A stretch of 6,097 nucleotides of DNA from Chloroflexota bacterium. GTDB lineage: Bacteria; Chloroflexota; Anaerolineae; B4-G1; SLSP01. Made by a program: the position numbers and the translations under genes. The notes under the pieces were generated by a model. That model saw nothing but the letters and a program-made list of their open reading frames with translations. It had not been told where the DNA came from and searched no databases. Below, one piece after another: positions 1-5,230 of the stretch. The stretch's first letter is position 1, and the number at the start of each line of letters is the position of its first letter. The stretch spans positions 1 through 6,097 of the forward strand of contig JAKJAB010000226.1 of the NCBI GenBank assembly GCA_022707725.1. Direction: 5' to 3'.

Positions 1-78
1 TGGAACTACACCATTTCTCCGCGTTCGCCCGCCCAAGCCGCCTAGATTGAACGGGAAGTTATATTTTTACAGACCCTT

Positions 79-106
79 AGTGTATCACCTATTGTCAATT
101 TGTCAA
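79..106 (-). promoter_or_regulatory. Possible sigma-70-type promoter reading left
   Basis: On the minus strand a perfect TTGACA (106 to 101) is followed after 16 nt by TACACT (84 to 79), which matches the -10 consensus at four of six positions. It would drive a gene lying beyond the left edge of the window. No start codon with a ribosome binding site followed by an open frame is visible before the edge, so the target is not known. Support is motif-only. Confidence 0.25.
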
Positions 107-107
107 T
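92..107. repeat. Tandem 8-bp direct repeat TTGTCAAT x2
   Basis: Two perfect, adjacent copies of TTGTCAAT occupy 92-99 and 100-107. On the minus strand each copy contains a consensus -35 hexamer TTGACA. The duplication could be a protein binding site with two half-sites on the same face, or simple slippage. It lies in the AT-rich part of the intergenic region. Confidence 0.6.
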
Positions 108-128
108 AGAATGGGCAAATGATAGGAT
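100..128 (+). promoter_or_regulatory. Weak possible promoter reading right (antisense to the TPR gene)
   Basis: TTGTCA (100-105), a 17-nt spacer and TAGGAT (123-128) make a promoter-like arrangement on the plus strand: five of six bases at -35 and four of six at -10. Any transcript would run antisense into the 3' end of the TPR gene, since no plus-strand gene follows. It overlaps the minus-strand candidate, and AT-rich sequence gives such matches by chance. Confidence 0.12.
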
Positions 129-232
129 TTGTGCAAACGCGGCTTTTCAACCGCAGAAGCCATTGAGAAATATGTATTCTTTTCGCTCTCTGCGTTCTCA
201 GCGGTGAAATTCAGGTAACTTGCGTAAGTCCT
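124..232. repeat. Imperfect inverted 13-mers, possible remnant of a small mobile repeat
   Basis: AGGATTTGTGCAA at 124-136 and, on the opposite strand, AGGACTTACGCAA (232 to 220) agree at 10 of 13 positions as inverted repeats about 83 bp apart. The GGACTTACGCA form resembles ends I associate with some insertion sequences and miniature elements, from memory. No transposase and no clear target-site duplication are present. The right arm lies inside the last codons of the TPR gene. It may be a MITE-like remnant or chance. Confidence 0.2.
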
Positions 233-1824
233 GGTAGCATTCTTCGCGCCTCTTCTGCCAGCGCGCGATGCGGCGCGACACTTTCCAGAAACTGGCGGCG
301 CAAACCAGCGTCGTTGATGCGGTCCGCGCACGCTTGCAGATGCGCATAGCCCTGTCTGAGTATACTGTCCGCGCGTGGATCATCCAACGCTTGCAAGGCG
401 CGATACGCGGTTAGATAAATCTGCGTGGGATCGCGCGCACCTTGCAGCGTGTGGCGCGATTGCACAGCGTCCGCGGTGAGATTGGGCAGCAATTCCTCGA
501 TGCAGACGCGGGCCTGCGCCAGATCGCCTTGACAAAGCCACGTTTGGGCCAGACCGGCAAGCGGTTCAGCGATCAGGTGCTCCTGGCGGAGCGCGCGGCG
601 CAGCGCGAGCGATTCCGTGTAAGCCGTAACGGCCTCAGCGCAATCGCCCAGGCCCAGGGCCGCGTGCCCCAAAAAGAGCAGCGCGTATCCCTGGATGTTG
701 GCGTCGTTGAGGCCCCGCGCCAGGTCGAGGGCCTGTTGGCTATGCCCGCGGGCGGCGGCATAGTCGCCTTCGCGGTAGGCCAGCCGCGCCAGGTTCACCT
801 GGTCTTCGCAGCGTCCCGGTGGATCGTCCACCTCCTCGCTAAGACGGCGCGCCGCTTCGTAGTGCTGGCGGGCTTCGGCCAATTGCCCAAAGTGCCAGGC
901 GATATCGCCGAGGGTGCTGTGCGCGATGCGCGCGCCGATGCGGTCGCCGATCGTCATCTTCAGATGCAGAGCGGATTCGCTGTAAGTGCGCGCCTGGGCG
1001 TAATTCCCTTGATCCACGAGTACGATGCTGATGTTGTTCAAGGTGGCGCTCTCGCCGCGTTTGTAATCGAGCGCCTGGTAGCGCGGTAGAGCTTGTTCAT
1101 AGGCGCGCATGGCTTCGTCATAGTGTCCCAAGGACAGATGCACGTTGCCCAAATTGCGCAGACTGTCGACTTCAGTGTCCGGCAGATCAACGTGCCGCGC
1201 AAGGGATAACGCTTTTTCGAACAGCGGCATGGCGGCGTGATAATGGCCTTGACGCCACTCTGCCCGACCCCAACAGAGATAGGCTCGCGCCTCCGCGGCC
1301 GGCTTTTGGTACGTCTGTGCCAGTTCGACGCAGCGTTGCACGGTTTCGACCGCGCCGCTGTAGTTGCCGACTTGTTCCGCATATCTGGCCTGGCGCAACA
1401 CCACATCCACTTTTTGCTCGCCTTGCGCGACGAAAAAGAGCAGTTGCAGGTCGTGGCGTTGCGCTTCGCGGTTCCCTTGCAAGTCGTAGACCATCTCACG
1501 GGCACTGAGGATTTCGTATTGGGTGGCTTTGTCGCGTGGCGGCGTCAATTCCATCGCGCGTGTCAAAAAGCGCAACGCCTCCTCGTTGGCGTATTCGTCC
1601 GCCGCGCGCCGGCCGGCCAGGAGCGCGTAGCGGCGCTCTTTGTCGGGGATTTCGGCCTGACCGTAATGGTAGGCCAGGTCGGCATAGAACGGCGCCAGGT
1701 TATCGGCGTGCAGCGCCTCGATGGCCTCGCCTGCCCGCGCGTGTAGCTCCCGCAATCGGGTGCGCAACTGCATCGTGTAGACAGTATCGCGGATCAAAAC
1801 GTGTTTGAACAGGTAGGTTGTCAT
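211..1824 (-). CDS. TPR-repeat protein, detached C-terminal half of a cyclase/ATPase/TPR regulator
   Basis: About 537 residues from the ATG at 1824. Residues 4-37 (YLFKHVLIRD..Y, then R-L-R-E-LH) are the conserved segment that normally closes the ATPase part of MalT/AfsR/soluble-cyclase-like STAND proteins. Residues about 140-450 are a TPR superhelix: the Gly of each G-x-Y/L/C turn falls at 153, 193, 233, 273, 313, 353, 393 and 433, an exact 40-residue period. The C-terminal helices (469-525; YLTAYRAL..L.DPRAD, then LRRQFLESVAPHR) look like the family's usual end. TPR arrays of this kind bind proteins or sense ligands; no enzymatic motif is present and no signal peptide or membrane segment is seen. 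The ATG at 1824 has AGGA seven nt upstream, and the codons before it encode nothing family-like, so I prefer it to the more distant ATG at 1911 in the same frame. The preceding gene stops 31 nt upstream. Most likely this was once fused to that gene; whether it is expressed is unknown. Confidence 0.75.
   Translation of the reverse strand: MTTYLFKHVLIRDTVYTMQLRTRLRELHARAGEAIEALHADNLAPFYADLAYHYGQAEIPDKERRYALLAGRRAADEYANEEALRFLTRAMELTPPRDKATQYEILSAREMVYDLQGNREAQRHDLQLLFFVAQGEQKVDVVLRQARYAEQVGNYSGAVETVQRCVELAQTYQKPAAEARAYLCWGRAEWRQGHYHAAMPLFEKALSLARHVDLPDTEVDSLRNLGNVHLSLGHYDEAMRAYEQALPRYQALDYKRGESATLNNISIVLVDQGNYAQARTYSESALHLKMTIGDRIGARIAHSTLGDIAWHFGQLAEARQHYEAARRLSEEVDDPPGRCEDQVNLARLAYREGDYAAARGHSQQALDLARGLNDANIQGYALLFLGHAALGLGDCAEAVTAYTESLALRRALRQEHLIAEPLAGLAQTWLCQGDLAQARVCIEELLPNLTADAVQSRHTLQGARDPTQIYLTAYRALQALDDPRADSILRQGYAHLQACADRINDAGLRRQFLESVAPHRALAEEARRMLPGLTQVT
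475..1407 (-). repeat. Eight tandem TPR units, 120-bp coding period
   Basis: Within the TPR protein, eight helix-turn-helix units follow one another with a strict 40-residue spacing between turn glycines (codons beginning at 1368, 1248, 1128, 1008, 888, 768, 648 and 528 on the minus strand). Units such as those around GHYDEAM, GNYAQAR and GDYAAAR share the A/Y/A pattern of TPRs. Forty residues, rather than the canonical 34, is usual for long-helix TPRs of MalT- or kinesin-light-chain-like type. DNA identity between units is low, so this is an old protein repeat and not a recent duplication. Confidence 0.75.
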
Positions 1825-1858
1825 CCCAAAATCCTGGTTTGTGAGACTCGTGTCATTA
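1822..1858 (-). other. Frame-break junction between ATPase and TPR halves, with possible restart site
   Basis: On the minus strand the upstream frame ends TGG TCG CGG GTG TAA TGA, a tandem stop. About 30 nt later AGGA, a 7-nt spacer and ATG precede TAC CTG TTC AAA CAC, the YLFKH motif of the next frame. Forty-nine nt separate the IWS codons from the YLFKH codons, so the frames differ by +1. ATGACA occurs on both sides of the extra sequence with a 32-nt period (at 1856-1851 and 1824-1819). From memory, intact relatives have only about seven residues between these motifs, so roughly 25-30 nt may have been inserted. The AGGA/ATG could permit reinitiation. Confidence 0.55.
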
Positions 1859-4243
1859 CACCCGCGACCAGATTTGTTCCTGTTCGGCGGCACGAACTTC
1901 CGCAGCGACATCGGCGGCGAGCATGTGCGCCAGAATGTGATCGTCGAATTCCCGGCCCAGCACGGCGGCGGCCTTGACGACGTCTTTGACGTTTTGTGCC
2001 AGCCGGTCGACGCGCGCGATCAACAACGCGTTGATCGTCGTGGGCACTTCCACGGGCAGACCGTGTTTGAGTCGCCACGCGCCGTGCGGCGCGCGTTCCA
2101 GCAGATCGTTTTCCCGGAAGTAGTAGAGGAACTGCTGGACGAAGAAAGGATTGGCCTGGGTGCGTTCTTGCAACAACGCGAGCAGGCTCTCATCGCTCTC
2201 GCCGTCCAGGATCGTTTCGGTCAATTGCCGTAACTCCTGAGGGAAGAGCGGCTTCAGGTCGAGCGTCAACGTGGGCGTGCCGGCAGGCAGCGGCAAGGCC
2301 GGCGGGCTGCCGTCGTCCAGGTAACGCGACGTGATCAGAATGAGGAACGGGTAATGGCTGACGTTGCGGCACAGCGTCGTCAGAACGTCCTGAGACGCTT
2401 TGTCGAGCCATTGCAAGTCTTCCAGCAGCAACACGACGGGTTTGAGGAACGTTTCGGCCAGTACCAGCGCCTTGAGCGCTAACAGGCTGTTTTGGTAGCG
2501 CAGTTCCCCTTCCAGCGATTCGTAGAGTGAGCCGGGCCAGTGCAGTCCCACCAACGCCCCCAGCACCGATTGTACGCGGCGCAATTCGGCTATCTGGATC
2601 GTGAGCGCCTCGCTTGTGCGCGGATCGGATTCGGCAGCGCGGCGCGCCTGGAGAGCGGCGAGCAATGCCCGGTGCCGCGCCTCGAACCGTTGTTTGTTTT
2701 GTTCGCTCGAAGCGTCCGGCGCCTGGTCGTAATACCGTTTGAGGAAGTAGGTGAACGGGTTGAATGCCTGGCGCAGGATTTGATCGATCTGGGCGGTGAA
2801 CCACGTCACCGCGTCGCGCTGGCGCAGTGTCTGCTCCAATTCGTAGGCCAGATGCGACTTGCCCAATCCGGCTTCTCCGGTGATGCTCACCACGCCGCCA
2901 AACTGCCCCGAGAACAGCGGTTGCACAGCCTCGAGCACGCGCGCCAGTTCGGTTTGCCGTCCGATCAACGGTTGCTCGAAGAAGGCAGGTCCCCCGGTTT
3001 TGCGCCCGCTGAGTTGATAGGTCGGCTGTGGTTGCGCAAACCCTTTGTAAGGGCGTTCGCCTAGATAGGTTGTTGTGATCGTTTTGCCGTTTGCTGCTTG
3101 CGCCGACAGGTAGATGTCGCCCCAGGCTGCTCCCGTGGTAAGCCGCGACGCGAGATTGACCACGCTGCCAATCGCCGTATATTCGCATCGCTCGGCGCTG
3201 CCGATGATCCCCGCGTAGATGACGCCGTAGCTCACGCCTGCGCGCCAGCGGATCGCCTGCAACGTCGAAGCCTCGGTCTGCTCCCGCAGCGCGATCAAGA
3301 AGTCGGTAGCGCGTTCCAGATCGTTTTCGTATGCAATCGGCGCGCCGAAGAGAATGAGGATCATCGGGCCTTTGTCGCTGGCGTCGAGCTTGTTGAAATA
3401 GCCGCCGTGGTTCGTCACCGTGTTGAGGATCGTGGTCACGAAGGGATCGATCAGCGCATCGACCTCCGGCGCAGGATCGAAGGAGATGAAGATGTTGACC
3501 ACCTGGCGGAATTCGCCGCGCCAGGTTCCGGCGCTTCCGCTGCTCGTGACGAGATCGACTACGGCGTCCAGCACGAACGATTGGAGCGCGTCACGTGATA
3601 ATGCGGGGGGTGCAATCCCTGCTGTTGGGCGTGACGGAGACGGCAACGAGGACAGCACGATCAGCTCCTCGCGCGGTTCGCCGGTGACCTCGGCGGCGAT
3701 AACGGACCATATCAGTTTGTCCGCGATCACCTCGCCCACGCCAGCCCGGCTTTCCGCGTAAGTGCATCCGGCGATTGCCGCCCCGTCGAAGTAGTACGTA
3801 TAGTGGTTGTTTGCCCCCAGGATGCGCCACTGCACCGGCCCATCCGAAAGCCCGATCCGCGCGCTGAAACTGAAATCGCCGTAGCGGGTGGAGATCGTCC
3901 CCTGCTGTTGGAGGGACGCGAGGATTTGCGCAGCGGTTTCGAGCGCCGCGCTGCGTGCCCGGTTGGGATCATCCTCGTGCGGGAAGAGCGCCAGGAAGGC
4001 GTCGCCCACGAAGGCCGCAATCCAGCCGTTGCGCGCGTAGACCTCGCCGACCAGGGGATTGAACACACGGTTGAGCGCATCGGTGAGCGCTTCCGCCCCG
4101 CCTTTGCCGTGCTGCATCAACGTCTCGGTGAGCCGTGTAAAGCCGGTGACGTCAATGAAGAGCGTCGCCGCGTCAAAGCCTCCGGCTCGTTCCCCCCGGC
4201 TGAAGCGCTCGTGGATAAAGTGTGGGATCAGATTGTGCATCAT
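1856..4243 (-). CDS. Soluble-adenylyl-cyclase-like protein: two class III cyclase domains plus AAA/STAND ATPase
   Basis: 795 residues, predicted cytoplasmic. Cyclase domain C1 (about 22-180) has both metal-binding aspartates, D31 in FIDVTGF and D81 in FVGDAF. Cyclase domain C2 (about 245-412) lacks the first aspartate but keeps NKLDASDKG (K285, D290) and the catalytic stretch EYTAIGSVVNLASR with T356, N363 and R367. C1 lacks the Asn/Arg pair (A158, Y162). This fits one composite active site, with C1 giving metals and C2 giving the transition-state residues, as in mammalian ADCY10; the likely reaction is ATP to cAMP. The ATPase follows: IGRQTEL at 427-433, Walker A GEAGLGKS at 456-463, Walker B VVLLLEDLQWLD at 603-614, ITSR at 637-640, NPFF at 698-701 and a helical/winged-helix segment at 728-775. 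It then stops before the TPR region, which continues in another frame downstream. ATGs at 4243 and 4240 are both possible; the second has better spacing (6 nt) from the GGGG upstream. Cyclase activity is not proven. Confidence 0.85.
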   Translation of the reverse strand: MMHNLIPHFIHERFSRGERAGGFDAATLFIDVTGFTRLTETLMQHGKGGAEALTDALNRVFNPLVGEVYARNGWIAAFVGDAFLALFPHEDDPNRARSAALETAAQILASLQQQGTISTRYGDFSFSARIGLSDGPVQWRILGANNHYTYYFDGAAIAGCTYAESRAGVGEVIADKLIWSVIAAEVTGEPREELIVLSSLPSPSRPTAGIAPPALSRDALQSFVLDAVVDLVTSSGSAGTWRGEFRQVVNIFISFDPAPEVDALIDPFVTTILNTVTNHGGYFNKLDASDKGPMILILFGAPIAYENDLERATDFLIALREQTEASTLQAIRWRAGVSYGVIYAGIIGSAERCEYTAIGSVVNLASRLTTGAAWGDIYLSAQAANGKTITTTYLGERPYKGFAQPQPTYQLSGRKTGGPAFFEQPLIGRQTELARVLEAVQPLFSGQFGGVVSITGEAGLGKSHLAYELEQTLRQRDAVTWFTAQIDQILRQAFNPFTYFLKRYYDQAPDASSEQNKQRFEARHRALLAALQARRAAESDPRTSEALTIQIAELRRVQSVLGALVGLHWPGSLYESLEGELRYQNSLLALKALVLAETFLKPVVLLLEDLQWLDKASQDVLTTLCRNVSHYPFLILITSRYLDDGSPPALPLPAGTPTLTLDLKPLFPQELRQLTETILDGESDESLLALLQERTQANPFFVQQFLYYFRENDLLERAPHGAWRLKHGLPVEVPTTINALLIARVDRLAQNVKDVVKAAAVLGREFDDHILAHMLAADVAAEVRAAEQEQIWSRV
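2855..2878 (-). other. Walker A nucleotide-binding motif of the ATPase domain
   Basis: The codons read GEAGLGKS (residues 456-463), a perfect GxxxxGK[ST] P-loop. With the Walker B segment at residues 603-614, where E608-D609 follow a hydrophobic strand, this indicates an intact AAA_16/STAND-type ATP-binding site. The ATPase core therefore appears undamaged upstream of the frame break. Confidence 0.85.
3143..3178 (-). other. Catalytic Thr/Asn/Arg stretch of cyclase domain C2
   Basis: Residues 356-367 (T..G....N...R) align by spacing with T405, N412 and R416 of human soluble adenylyl cyclase as I recall its sequence. Thr contacts adenine, while Asn and Arg stabilise the transition state. All three are kept here (T356, N363, R367), which argues that C2 still contributes to a working active site, and for ATP over GTP. 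Confidence 0.65.
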
Positions 4244-4246
4244 ACG

Positions 4247-4252
4247 CCCCTT
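4247..4252 (-). promoter_or_regulatory. Ribosome binding site of the cyclase gene, decides between two ATGs
   Basis: The minus strand reads AAGGGG, CGT, ATG ATG. The G-run is only 3 nt from the first ATG (4243) but 6 nt from the second (4240), so initiation at the second Met, giving MHNLIPHF, is somewhat favoured. The difference is one residue. Confidence 0.45.
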
Positions 4253-4278
4253 GCATGATTGATCGGCGTGATGCTTTA

Positions 4279-4306
4279 GTTATACTGCAAAACTGAGTTG
4301 CGGCAA
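4279..4306 (-). promoter_or_regulatory. Candidate promoter of the cyclase/ATPase gene
   Basis: On the minus strand TTGCCG (4306 to 4301; four of six -35 bases) is followed after 16 nt by TATAAC (4284 to 4279; five of six -10 bases). Transcription would start near 4272 and leave a leader of about 30 nt before the ATG. The 86-bp gap after the aldolase stop is enough for separate expression, so the cyclase gene need not be in the aldolase operon. Confidence 0.4.
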
Positions 4307-4307
4307 C
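4297..4307. promoter_or_regulatory. 11-bp palindrome GTTGC-G-GCAAC over the -35 region
   Basis: GTTGC (4297-4301) and GCAAC (4303-4307) are perfect inverted arms around a single G. The outer bases GAG and CTC extend the symmetry with a one-base bulge. It overlaps the -35 of the candidate cyclase promoter, a position typical of a repressor operator. It is not followed by a T-run in the minus direction strong enough to call a terminator for the aldolase gene. The operator role is a guess from position and symmetry. Confidence 0.25.
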
Positions 4308-4329
4308 CTCCGCGCCTTGTTGACTGAGC

Positions 4330-5085
4330 CTACCGCCGCGTCGCCATCTCCCGCGCCCCGTCGATCAATAGCTTCGTGTCCAGCCCGATAGAGATGAAGC
4401 GGAAGCCTTCCGCCACGCGCTGCGCCACCTCGCCGGGCTTGGGATCCACGATGAGCAGCCCTGGCGTCACGCCCGCATCCTGCGCCGCACGCACGACGCG
4501 CGCCATCGCCGCTTCCACCTCGGGGTGATACACTTGGCCAAGTAACCCCATCGTGCCGGAGAGGTCGTAGGGGCCGATGAAGACAACGTCCAGGCCGGGC
4601 AACGCGCAGATGCCTTCGATGTTGTGCACCGCGTCGATGTGCTCGATCTGCAAAGCCACCAGCGTCTCGGCATTGGCCGTGGCGACGTAATCCTCGAAGG
4701 CCGCGCCATAGGCGTGCGCGCGCCCGATGCTGATGCCGCGCTCGCCCTGCGGCGGATATTTGGCGTAACTGATCGCCCGCCGCGCATCCTCCACGGTGCG
4801 AATCATCGGCACGATGACGCCCTCCGCGCCGGTGTCCAGCGCCCACTTGAAGTGCTCCGGCGCGCTGATTGGCAGGCGGAACAACACGGGACAACCGCAT
4901 CCCTGGATCACCTGCACGTGCTCCAGCGCCGCCGGCCAGTCGAAGACGCCGTGTTCGATGTCCAACACCACCCAGTCGAACCCGGCCTGTGCCAGAATTT
5001 CGCTGACGACCGGATGCCCGATCATCTGCCACGTGCCGATGCTGCTCTCCCCGTGCGTGAGTTTTGCCTTGATGCGATTGTGCAT
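4330..5085 (-). CDS. HpcH/HpaI family class II aldolase
   Basis: A complete 251-residue metal-dependent aldolase of the 2-keto-3-deoxy acid type, cleaving or forming a C-C bond with pyruvate as one product. It is a TIM-barrel enzyme of the cytoplasm, usually hexameric. The length and active-site numbering closely follow E. coli HpaI: D42 and H45 in VVLDIEHG, R70 in VLFRL, E149 in LQIEH, and the metal Asp at 174 in IGPYDLS. YPPQGERG (110-117) is another family signature. Substrate cannot be read from sequence: relatives include HpaI (4-hydroxy-2-oxo-heptanedioate), GarL (5-keto-4-deoxyglucarate) and RhmA/YfaU (2-keto-3-deoxyrhamnonate). The ATG at 5085 has AGGAG eight nt upstream. The LarA-type gene lies 145 bp upstream on the same strand, suggesting a shared hydroxy-acid or sugar-acid pathway. 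The cyclase gene begins 86 bp downstream. Confidence 0.93.
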   Translation of the reverse strand: MHNRIKAKLTHGESSIGTWQMIGHPVVSEILAQAGFDWVVLDIEHGVFDWPAALEHVQVIQGCGCPVLFRLPISAPEHFKWALDTGAEGVIVPMIRTVEDARRAISYAKYPPQGERGISIGRAHAYGAAFEDYVATANAETLVALQIEHIDAVHNIEGICALPGLDVVFIGPYDLSGTMGLLGQVYHPEVEAAMARVVRAAQDAGVTPGLLIVDPKPGEVAQRVAEGFRFISIGLDTKLLIDGAREMATRR

Positions 5086-5093
5086 GTCCTCAT

Positions 5094-5098
5094 CTCCT
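5094..5098 (-). promoter_or_regulatory. Ribosome binding site of the aldolase gene
   Basis: AGGAG on the minus strand, within AAAGGAGATGAGGAC, sits 8 nt before the ATG at 5085. An earlier ATG inside this leader is out of frame, so the Shine-Dalgarno spacing supports 5085 as the start. Confidence 0.8.
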
Positions 5099-5108
5099 TT
5101 TTATAAAC

Positions 5109-5136
5109 TGCTAATCTCGCCAATCTGCGCGAATCT
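5109..5136. repeat. Degenerate 9-10-bp tandem repeat between racemase and aldolase genes
   Basis: Three successive units end in AATCT on the plus strand: TGCTAATCT (5109-5117), CGCCAATCT (5118-5126) and GCGCGAATCT (5127-5136). On the minus strand this reads as AGATT(C/G/A)GCG units. This style of GATTxGCG sequence is familiar from dispersed intergenic repeats in several phyla, from memory. It lies immediately upstream of the aldolase leader. No function is evident. Confidence 0.45.
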
Positions 5137-5147
5137 CTAAAGAGTGA

Positions 5148-5185
5148 GCGAAGATTCTGCGAATGCAGACATTCGCGTGATTCGC
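5148..5185. repeat. Nested hairpin in the racemase-aldolase gap
   Basis: A perfect 7-bp stem GCGAATG/CATTCGC (5159-5165 and 5170-5176) closes a 4-nt loop. An outer GCGAA/TTCGC pair (5148-5152 and 5181-5185) extends it across mismatches. In the transcript it would lie 46 nt after the racemase stop. There is no T-run after it on the minus strand, so it is not a classical intrinsic terminator. It could be an mRNA-processing or stabilising stem, or part of the neighbouring dispersed repeat. Confidence 0.45.
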
Positions 5186-5230
5186 GGTAGAATTTTTATC
5201 CTCGTTCGTGTGGAATCTCACAGGGCCATC

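Larger units (their letters stand above)
1..210. other. Intergenic region left of the TPR gene, no gene seen
   Basis: No convincing coding sequence is present on either strand; the short open frames have no recognisable product and no ribosome binding site worth noting. The stretch is more AT-rich than the rest of the window, especially around 61-130. It contains an 8-bp tandem duplication (92-107), promoter-like hexamers on both strands, and a purine/pyrimidine-biased piece (about 178-212). On the minus strand that piece reads as GCAGAGAGCG-type sequence, a style common in dispersed intergenic repeats. No strong stem followed by a T-run was found that would be a clear terminator for the TPR gene ending at 211; the stem GCGG/CCGC near 139-154 has no U-tract on the minus strand. 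Confidence 0.6.

Noticed and set aside
139..154. GCGG/CCGC stem as terminator of the TPR gene
   Set aside because: The stem is only 4 bp, the loop is 8 nt, and no T-run follows in the direction of transcription.
442..1089. Long plus-strand open frame (215 codons) opposite the TPR gene
   Set aside because: It is antisense to the well-supported TPR array, has no recognisable domain or ribosome binding site, and is explained by the GC-rich codon bias of the opposite strand.
1825..1911. N-terminal extension of the TPR gene to the ATG at 1911
   Set aside because: The extra 29 residues overlap the end of the cyclase gene and do not resemble the family; the true family residues for this DNA are in the upstream gene's frame.
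2190..3188. 332-codon minus-strand frame overlapping the cyclase/ATPase gene
   Set aside because: It is rich in Arg, Gly and Ala with no domain, and lies in another frame of a gene whose true frame carries Walker A, Walker B and cyclase motifs.
4280..5032. 250-codon frame overlapping the aldolase gene on the same strand
   Set aside because: It is low-complexity Arg/Gly/Ala sequence, a shadow of the aldolase, whose frame has all catalytic residues and the ribosome binding site.
5148..5185. Hairpin as an intrinsic terminator of the LarA-type gene
   Set aside because: A good stem is present but no U-tract follows on the minus strand.
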